In this document: positions 56,181-64,000 of the stretch, piece by piece
How positions within the stretch are numbered: position 1 is the stretch's first letter
How the letters are laid out: each line of letters opens with the position of its first letter
Source: Triglochin maritima
Lineage: Eukaryota > Streptophyta > Magnoliopsida > Alismatales > Juncaginaceae
NCBI GenBank assembly: GCA_963682175.1
Contig: OY821771.1
Coordinates: 16,305,001-16,369,000 of the forward strand
Direction: 5' to 3'
Length of the DNA stretch: 64,000 nucleotides
Program-made: the position numbers and the translations under genes
The notes under the pieces: model-generated
What the model saw: only the letters and a program-made list of their open reading frames with translations
Told to the model about the DNA's origin: nothing
The model's database searches: none

Positions 56181-58080
56181 TGTGTGCTCTAAAAGTATTC
56201 TTTTATATGTCATTTACTATGAATTGAATGTATGAACATTTTGTTCCTTGATTAATGTATTCGTCTTTTGGAAGTGTCAAGGAAGAGACTCTTGGTCCTT
56301 AACTGTAAAGCTCTAAAAGATAATGGTTTACATAAATCAAAAGTAATTCACAATCATGGTAATTAACATGGAACATTAATTACCGAGATAAGATTGTAAT
56401 GTTGGTTAAAGAATATTGTAGGTCTACAAGTAAATAACAACATGAGTATTTGAAATAGAAAATGTTTTCTGTAATATATTTAATAGACCTAATAAATGAA
56501 AACATTATGGAATTGTGTTTGTGTCATTAATATTTTCATTGTGTCTTTGAATCCTAAGATATGAGACTTATATCTTTTCACATTAGATATATATAATTTA
56601 ATTACTATCAAAAGCTATCATTGCGTATAGTGATAAAGATATTAGTTGGTTGTATGACTTGTGCTGGAAAACATGATATGTCAAAAGATTATCATTGCCC
56701 CTCTTAACTTTGAGTGATGATATTAAGGGGCACATTGGTAGAGCGAAATTATAATGTGCACAATGTAACTTATGTATAGTTACATATTTATAATTAGCTT
56801 AAGATATCAAGAGAAAGAGTATATATAATACAAAGATTACACATTCCTACTTTGTATAATATTCGTAATATCATAAGGCAAGGGATAGACACAAGTGATA
56901 TTATTACGTATCACTAAATGGATCGTGTTATGTTCAAGTGAGCAAGACATCTTTGTTATTTGGGTAACTATAATGTGTAGCTAGATACCGCTTATAGTTT
57001 ATGATATAAAGTGTTTTATATCATTGCCAACATAACTTATATCCTCATATAGGTCACACCACAAAATTGAGAAACAAAAAATATAATTTTGTATTTTATA
57101 TGATGTATCAAAATGAAATGCTTGTGATAGAATAACAAAATTAATATGTCGTAATTATGACATGGTTAGAATAAAATAAATATTTATGATATATATATTA
57201 TGGGGTATGTCATATGATAATATATTACATAATATAATGTGATTCACAATCTTATAACATATGAATTTGCTAAAACCCCAAAGCTAACATTTCGTGGGAT
57301 ATTAATCCAGATTTTGTGAAGGCAAAAATAGGTCAAAATGGTAAACCGTTTCGTGACCGGTCGACCAAAATCTTCGGAACGGTCGACCGGATGGAGATTG
57401 GATGGATGCGTGGTTCGCCCGAAATTATCAGGAACTTTCTTGATAAGAGAATGGTTGACCAATATGAAACATGGTTCGATCGAAATTATTAGGGACTTTT
57501 CCTGATAGAGAATCGGTCGACCGTTTGGCATTCGGTCTGACCAAAATTATCATTGAAGTATCTAATCGGTAGACCAACTAGGCTTTTGGTCGACCGTTTT
57601 GCCAGAATTTTTGCACATATTAATAAGAGATTTTGCTGATTAATGGCTGGATTTAATTCACCTTTGTCAAAGGAGGTTATGAGATGATGATGTGTCAAAA
57701 TAAAATTTGTTTAGATGAGAGATTAACAAGAGATCATGGGTAAGTGGTTTACACATGATGTGGGTTTGAGGATGCCCTATAAATAGGTCCCTCATTCCTT
57801 CCCTTTGTTAATTGAATGCAAAATTCTCTCCTCCATATTTTCTACTTCTCTCCCATCCAAAAATTCTCTAGATTAATTAATGTACTGGAGATTAAGTTCT
57901 TTGGAGCATTGAAGGAGTTATTAGCTAGATTCTAACCAAGCCTTAGAGATTGATTGGCTAGCTTCGATCTCTCTAATCTTGTTTAGATTTTGGTGAACAC
58001 TTGGAAAATTCTGAGGCGATTTGAGGCGCAACCCGACTTCCAATTGGTTAAAAGGATTTGACAATCTTTTAGGTATGATC
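56181..58080 (+). repeat. 3' LTR of element H
   Basis: It begins TGTGTGCTCTAAAAGTATTC and matches the 5' LTR to 57910; 57911 to about 58080 (gttattagctag...ccttttagg) is U5-like but has no second copy for comparison. It carries an array of GGTCGACC-type sites at 57345-57600 and a TATA box at 57778-57785. It is followed by a TA-rich run. Confidence 0.78.
57345..57785 (+). promoter_or_regulatory. LTR promoter of element H: GGTCGACC-type sites plus TATA box
   Basis: Sites at about 57357 (ccggtcgacca), 57380 (acggtcgaccgg), 57515 (tcggtcgaccgttt) and 57588 (tggtcgaccgtt), with variants between; TATAAATA at 57778-57785. The layout repeats that of the SIRE-like LTRs although the surrounding LTR sequence is unrelated. 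Confidence 0.55.
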
Positions 58081-58466
58081 CTATATATATATATTGTGTT
58101 ATATAAAATACAATACATATATTGAAATAGAATTAGGAAGTCATGTACATAAAATTGCTGAAAAATATGAAAATGATATTGCTTGCATCTATTAAAAAAA
58201 ATACACATAAGCAAGGGACGAAATCCAACACGAACCTCGTGGATATCTTCGCGATTCCGGTCCAAGAGCTTCTCGTGCCTATCGGCCCATACGGGTTGGT
58301 TCCATTGAGCATCCGAACCAGATGGCCATTTGGGGCGATTGTAGCACCGAGACCACAAGTCGAGTTAGGGTCCCAATTTGCATTAACCTCGGCTTTAGGC
58401 TCAGACAGACAACAATAAAATGGAAGTCAAGTATTCAATAAAGTTTATTTACTCAATGCATATTAA
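58081..58466. other. Unassigned segment
   Basis: 58081-58200 is AT-rich. 58216-58410 is of balanced composition and open in both directions for about 65-70 codons (plus: DIFAIPVQELLVPIGPYGL). No domain was recognised. It may be part of the H LTR or an older fragment. Confidence 0.3.
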
Positions 58467-59378
58467 TTATGATATTTCTTTAGCACTACAAATGCACAAT
58501 TCTTGTCTAATTTTATCAAATTGATCAACTTTCAAAGGTTTAGTGAATATATCCGTTAATTGATCATTAGTCAAAATGAATTTTAATTCAATATCACCCA
58601 TAAGAGCATGATCTCTAAAAAATGATGGTGGACATTTATATGCTTAGTTCTTGAGTGTAGAATAGGATTTTTTGAAAGATTTATAGCACTAGTATTATCA
58701 CAAAATATGGGTATAGTATGAAACTCAAGTCTCAAATCCTTGAAGGTTTGCCTCATCCAAAGGATTTTTGCACAACAACACCCAACGGCTACATACTCGA
58801 CCTCGGTTGTTGAGAGTGCAACACTATTTTGCTTCTTACTAAACCAAAAAACCAATGATTTACACAAGAATTGACATGTTCCACTAGTGCTTTTCAGATC
58901 AGATTTGCATCCGGCATAGTCAGCATCACTATAGGCAAATAGGATCAAAAGATCGAGTTTTGGGATAAAACAACCCAATGTCACAACTATCTTTCAAATA
59001 GCAAAAAATCCTTTTTAAAGCATGCATATGAGATTCTTTAGGGCAAGATTGAAAACGTGAACAAAGGCAAACGCCAAACATGATATCGGGTCTACCAACG
59101 GTTAAATAAAGAAGCATACCTCGATACCTATTATTGTCAACCTCTTTGCCTTTTCATCTTTATCCAATTTCAAGCTTGTGCTCATAGGAGTGTTGTGAGT
59201 CTTGCTTTCATCATAACCAAATCTTTTCAAAAGTTCTTTTGTGTATTTGGTTTGGTTGATGAAGTTTACCTCCGAAGTTTGCTTGATTTGGAGTCCAAGG
59301 AAGAAGTTGAGTTCACCCATTAAGCTCATTTCAAATTCACCTTTCTCGGACTTAGAAACTTCTTGACATAGACAATTG
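58467..59378 (-). pseudogene. SIRE-like Copia RT end and RNase H fragment
   Basis: From 59378 down: FEMSLMGELNFFLGLQIKQT, YTKELLKRFGYDESKTHNTP, LLYLTVGRPDIMFGVCLCSR, LFAYSDADYAGCKSDLKSTS, SVALSTTEVEYVAVG, FCDNTSAINLSKNPILHSRT, then in another frame NDQLTDIFTKPLKVDQFDKI to a stop at 58467-58469. It is close to 11100-11990 and better preserved in its C-terminus. It is cut at 59379 by an Athila-like LTR. Confidence 0.88.
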
Positions 59379-59383
59379 ATTGA

Positions 59384-60560
59384 TTGTTTTAATAACCGCA
59401 AGTGCATGGCGTCAGTGAAGACGTGGAAAATACGGGCCAAACCTCAAGGAATTGTATGTGTTGTTGTTCCCACCATACTAGAATGGGACGTGAAAAGGAA
59501 GAATGATGGTACCTAATTTAGGCGACAAATCTGACATAAATAAAAAAATAACTAATCCAAAATGAATCCCGTAGGAGGTGGAGAATGAATGCAAACGTGT
59601 AGATGTGTGGTGTGTGCATACAATTAAGTGTCTATGACATGCATAACATGGAAATCTTATAATGACACAATCCTAAGTATGTCTCTACATGGATTAAGAT
59701 TTATCATCATCATTAAAATATACAAAACACTACTCAAGATGAGGATAAAGACAACCACATGATTACATGTTTAATGACATAAAGAACATGGAATCCATAA
59801 TGACCAAAACCCAACTATGTCTCCACATGAATTAAGATGTAACAGTATCATTAAAACATACAAGACATTAATTAAGATGAAGCCAGCAAGAGCACATGCT
59901 CTCACATGCCATCATTATCTCTTTACCACTCCATCCTTATCATCACCTCATCATTCCCCATAAAGTGGGCCCACTAACCAATGCATGTGCTAAGCATCAA
60001 TTAAGACTATTAACATATCAAAGGCAAGAGTGAGGAACCCATCAAAATGGCCATAGAATTCATGTGAGGCTCCAAAATTAGGATTAACACACACACACAC
60101 ACTAGCACAACACATCAATACTTCACATCACCCTCCACCCCTTAATGGGGATGGACTACTCTCTACTCATCTTCATAACCAAGAAAATAACAAAAGTAAA
60201 GCAACCCATAAGCAAGTAAAGAAAACTAAAGTTAACCAAACCAAGTGAACAAAATTTTCATAAAATGAAAGATAACAACTTGAAGAACATGAAACTTACT
60301 TGATTAAGAAAATAAAGATTACAAAATTTGCTCATCTTCTAGTCCACTACAGTACTAACCAAGAAACTAAAACTTACTCTAATAAACAAGAAATATAACC
60401 TACTCTACTAAATAAGAAATAAAGCTAACCTAAGGAGGAGGAGAGGAAGGAAGAAGAAAGGAGGCATTACAAGTGTATTTATAGAAGATTAGAGAGTTTG
60501 GATGGAACTGGGCGCAAACGGACGATTGTAAATCAAATTTGGATGTTGCATATTGCTCTT
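59384..60560 (-). repeat. Divergent Athila-like LTR, truncated
   Basis: On the plus strand it starts tgattgattgttttaataac and follows the LTR pattern (cgcaagtgcatgg, the ggaggtggagaatgaatgc block, AC microsatellite 60091-60107, ccaccccttaatgggg). A TATA box complement (tatttatag) is at 60475-60483. The U3 part differs from the other Athila LTRs and has no 18-bp palindrome. 60561-60665 holds nothing recognisable. Confidence 0.65.
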
Positions 60561-60667
60561 ACTTAACAACCCGACACACTGTCAAAATTTAGCCTAAAAA
60601 GGACCAAAACATCTGGAAATGGTGGATCCGGTGGCTCCGATAGGCTTGAAATTTTTACAGCGGGTTA

Positions 60668-61040
60668 TTAACCAGAAAAGGGAATATACGTCGGATGTAC
60701 GGGGGTATATACGTCGGATATCAGCATTCCCATATCTGACATCTATGTGTACGTCGTCTATACATAGACGTCAGACGTGCTTTATTTGACGCCTATTGTT
60801 TAGGAAAAGACGTCGGTTGTATGTATCAGGCGACGTCTATACTTAAAGGATAAACGTCGGCCTTTATATAGGACCGACGTCTATTCTTTAGGTATAGACG
60901 TCGGTGAAATAACATACGACGTCTATTCCTAAAGAATAGACATCGTCTGATACATACAACTGACGTCTGTACCTTTCTTCAGAGGAATAGACGTCGGCTT
61001 ATACAAACGTCCGACCTCTATTCCTAAACCTGGACAAAAA
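60668..61040. repeat. CACTA copy 2 subterminal array
   Basis: Repeated TAGACGTCGG/CCGACGTCTA-type words in both orientations, including the terminal block agaaaagggaatatacgtcg shared with copy 1 (inverted). Confidence 0.85.
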
Positions 61041-61361
61041 AATGGCATCCTACACACTTGTATTTAGTCATCGTATTTGTAATTCATGTACATAAAACCT
61101 GCACCAAATTCGTTCACAAATACATACACACTTTCATTCACATGTACATACATGCACAAACACAAACATACAACATACATGCACAAACAAAAACATACAA
61201 GCATACACAATCATTCAACATACTTGGAATTAATTCATACATAAACAATTGACATTCATTCTAAAATTAAGGCGATTATATTAAGGCATAAATTGTATGT
61301 TTGTAATACAAGTGAACTTGTTAACTAAATTAGAAAACAATGCTAGCGACAAGAGAACATC

Positions 61362-64000
61362 TTAGTTTATCAACATGTTTTTGATAAAATAGCAACCCCA
61401 TCGGTTGCAAGTTTCATCGAGCTCCTGTTGCGAGAAGGGATCACTACTTTTTGGGGAAGACCTATCAAAATACAAGTAAAAAATTTAATATCTAAATATT
61501 GAAACTACAACTGTACAACTGAATAACGATATATATTACCTCGGATATGCATACGTCTTGAGTTGCCAATTCGAGGATTTCCTTCATGTATCTCATCACG
61601 TAGTAACCACATTCTGTATTTCCAACCTGCTTCCGGTACTACAAACATAGAAATTCGCCAAATATATGTTCCTAACTTAATTAACAAAAATGGGAGAGAA
61701 TGTACTCTCATTCCATGCCATGTTATTCTTACTTTTGTGGTTGTTCTCTTGCCACCTAAAGCTTTGTAAACCTTAATTGCCATTTGTAGCACAAGTTAAA
61801 CCTTCAATCAATAATACTAATAAAAATCCACGAATTACAAATACGATGACTAAAACGAACTTACAGATTTAGAAGTTTCTTTATTGACTCTCTTGGTTTA
61901 TTCGACCCCAACGGATCAAACCAATATGCCGAATTAGTCGTGGGGCATACAACGACAAGCATCCAATAAGCCCAGTTCTATATATAATTAGAAGCATATT
62001 ACAAAATAAAATCCCACTTTGAATTACAAAGTTACCTCTCATGATAAGGGATCAGATAATATCTTTGTCTTCTTTTTTATGAGAGTCCCAAGCTGACCCG
62101 ATTTATCGTCATTCCCGTATATATATGTAGATGGACTGATAAATCCAAATACTTGATCATCAGGAAAGACTGACCTTCTGGCGTCATAAAGATATCTACA
62201 AGAGTAAAAATTACACTTTATTACAGTTTCGATAAAATTATTCAATACATTTCCTTTTATACCAAAGAAAACACTTGCTTCACTTGCACGTCGATAATCA
62301 TGATACAAAATGAATCCATCGCCAAGAACTGCATGATATCCACTTTGGTGACGTACAAAGCCGGAGGCAACCCTTTATCCCCTCCAAATCGCAGCTACTT
62401 AAGGATTGAGATTCCCTACCTACCATACATTGATACAACATTTTGCACCTACTTGGAAGCAAATTAATGTTGATCGGAGATTGGTTGTTTGACCCATTGC
62501 TCCGGGGGCTTGACACCTTACATATATATATACAACCGTTAAAAATACAATTGTTAACAAATTTGAAATTTAAAGTCTTTCAAAATGAAAGTATACATCA
62601 TGTTTGTCGTTTAGCTCTACTAAATAACTAGGTCACCTCACGAACCAACCGATAGCATCGCCGAGAGTAACAATCTCTTCTTCCGGAAATGGCACCAAAG
62701 CACCAGCATCTAAGCAACTCCCCACTACAACCTTCACTTCTCCCTCTCCCACCACTGTGAAGTGGTGTCTGGAGATGTTATAAACTTTCTCGTGTCCCAC
62801 CAATCTTCGTTCAGGGTCTTCGACAAATAAAGCACATCTAGATCCATCCTCGAACTTTCCAAACGAGGGACTGCCGACGAGGGTCAATTCTCGAGAATGA
62901 GCCACGAAATCATATTGTCGATCAGGGTGAAACACTAGCTGCACTGGAGGAGTGGTCTCCGGGGAAGAACCGGTCCTACGATGGGTAGGAGAAATAGGCA
63001 ATTCACGATCCAATCTCTCCAAAACAAGTTGCAACATATTCTTCAAATCTACAATCTCTTGCTGGCATTTGGTATGACTTGTCAATGAAGTAGACCGTTG
63101 AGTCTTTCCATAATATTGTCGCAGTGCAACTCTACTCCCTACCCCCGCACACGACCGGGGTGTTCGTCGTTTCCCAAGGCCTTGCGTAGAATATCATTCC
63201 GACCATTGGAAGCAAATTCTCCTTGAGATTCTCTCAACTTCAGAGAGTCTTAAAGTTTAAAAAAATAATTACCAACAATTGAAAAATATAAAATTACTGA
63301 ATCTGAATTTTAATAACATATACAAGTGATACAACTTACTATCTTCGAGTCGATCGCTTGCGACTCATCTGTGACGTACTCCCCTCTATAGTTTACTCTC
63401 GCTCTCTTCCAAGAATCACAACGAGCTACGGGAGAAGGAGGAGATAGGTTACTTGCTTGCTCCTCACTCATACCGGAGTCAATTACCTCTTGTTTCTTCA
63501 GAGTAATTTTTTCAGCCATCATTTGTGCTTCTAACTTTTGGTACCCCACTCGAGACATACGATGTGTATACTTGTTAGAAGATCTAATCTTTTGGTTTTT
63601 GGCTCGGATGGCCTAAAACCAACTTTATTAGATTGTCATTTAAAACAATAACTTAATAAGTTCATATTCTAAATTAAACTCAGTTACCTCAAACTCCGGG
63701 CTATCTCTGGATTTTCTGAATTGCTCCATTTGATTCGGAGTGATAAAGTTATACACATCGCATGGATTTCTATCCTGGTAGTCTCCGAATATGTACTTGT
63801 TTGTTAAATTTGTTTTGAAATCCCTCCAACGAATCGACAAGTATGTCATCCATTTTTTCTTCAACTTGTCAGTGGATTGGAACTCAAAAGATTCCTACAA
63901 CACTTTAACTTTATATATCTCAAAAGTTCGACTAAAACTATAGAAATCCATAATGAAATCATTACCTGCACGTTATCCCATATTGTGTCCTTCAACTTCT
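61362..64000 (-). pseudogene. CACTA gene copy 2: transposase-like / DUF8039-like / Ulp1-like, partial
   Basis: Minus-strand exons: 64000-63966 (partial), 63894-63688, 63612-63340, 63248 to about 62632, 62516-62279, 62195-62036, about 61974-61869, about 61790-61717, about 61645-61550, 61459-61362. The upstream exons add KLKDTIWDNVQESFEF and WMTYLSIRWRDFKTNLTNKY, the plant transposase (Transposase_24-like) region lost off the end in copy 1. Defects: a one-base loss in the GRVRGVG region near 63150, a TGA for tryptophan near 62636, a GC instead of GT donor at 62278, and loss of the AG acceptor before AYWMLVVV. Its tyrosine before W is shared with copy 1. Confidence 0.78.

Larger units (their letters stand above)
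48185..58080 (+). mobile_element. Element H: Copia retrotransposon of a second lineage (Tork-like)
   Basis: 5' LTR 48185-49870 (cut), CACTA end 49871-50205 in place of the LTR end, primer site, gag and protease, then integrase and RT (50216-52338), an inserted segment (52339-55312), RNase H (55313-56084), and the 3' LTR from 56181 to roughly 58080. Lineage is inferred from LRTDRRGEYLSTKFYSFLKE, YILGVKIYRDR and VKYMDRKYFV-type motifs. The exact 3' end of the LTR is not fixed, because the 5' copy lacks it. Confidence 0.8.
60666..64000 (-). mobile_element. CACTA transposon copy 2, 3' part, inverted relative to copy 1
   Basis: Left end: a degenerate terminus (taaccagaaaagggaatata; the CACTACTA bases are decayed) followed by the inverted subterminal array (to about 61040), a CA-rich stretch, then the gene on the minus strand. 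Content and order match 1-2906. It continues beyond the window. Confidence 0.85.

Noticed and set aside
58143..58418. Host gene exon
   Set aside because: No domain, start context or splice pattern was convincing; left as unassigned.
1..64000. tRNA, rRNA or host single-copy genes
   Set aside because: None was recognised; every substantial coding signal I could assign fits a transposable element.

Overview
This window looks like nuclear DNA from a flowering plant, probably a eudicot with a repeat-rich genome. Nearly every reading frame of length that I can identify is part of a plant transposable element, and I recognise no host gene, tRNA or rRNA. Elements were identified by diagnostic signals: primer binding sites (TGGTATCAGAGC for Copia; a GGCGCCG-type site for Athila), gag zinc knuckles, protease, reverse transcriptase (RT), RNase H and integrase motifs, CACTA termini, and 5-bp target-site duplications (TSDs).

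Layout. 1-2906 is the 3' part of a CACTA transposon (+) whose gene joins a transposase-like region, a DUF8039-like region and a Ulp1-like protease; a second copy of the same family lies at 60666-64000 on the minus strand, so the two 3' termini face each other. 2907-4095 is a fold-back structure of ~140-bp tandem units. 4206-5313 is an Athila-type gag fragment. 5314-14925 is a SIRE-like Copia element with an extra third ORF, interrupted by two solo LTRs. 14926-15975 is a chromovirus fragment. 15985-36800 is a pile of Athila-type Ty3/gypsy elements, mostly minus strand: non-autonomous element A (18294-25545) inserted into relic B, then decayed autonomous copy C (27249-34252, itself hit by solo LTR 29101-30515), solo LTR 34547-35925 and relic F. 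36960-47872 is a gutted SIRE-like element G into which the near-complete non-autonomous Athila element E (39189-46458) inserted. 48185-about 58080 is a second Copia lineage, H, whose 5' part was replaced by a CACTA end and whose RT is interrupted by a chromovirus-bearing segment. 58467-59378 is a SIRE-like RT/RNase H fragment, and 59384-60560 a divergent Athila-like LTR.

How the parts relate. Autonomous Athila copies (C, F, the 4.2-kb gag) carry gag, protease, RT and integrase, all now broken. A and E keep LTRs, leader, polypurine tract and one ORF that is an in-frame deletion derivative of gag-pol, so they would depend on an autonomous partner. Five nested insertions have perfect or near-perfect TSDs, which gives a partial order of events. 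All protein-coding regions here contain stops, frameshifts or lost catalytic residues.

Most unusual signals: (i) dense arrays of a GGTCGACC-type palindrome just upstream of the TATA box in LTRs of two different Copia lineages and also outside LTRs; (ii) an 18-bp palindrome in Athila LTRs and leaders, with a paired change that keeps the symmetry; (iii) a plant snRNA-type upstream element plus TATA box at a fixed 32-nt spacing in the Athila LTRs; (iv) the fold-back at 2907-4095. Boundaries without a TSD or terminal repeat are estimates from comparison of copies inside the window.
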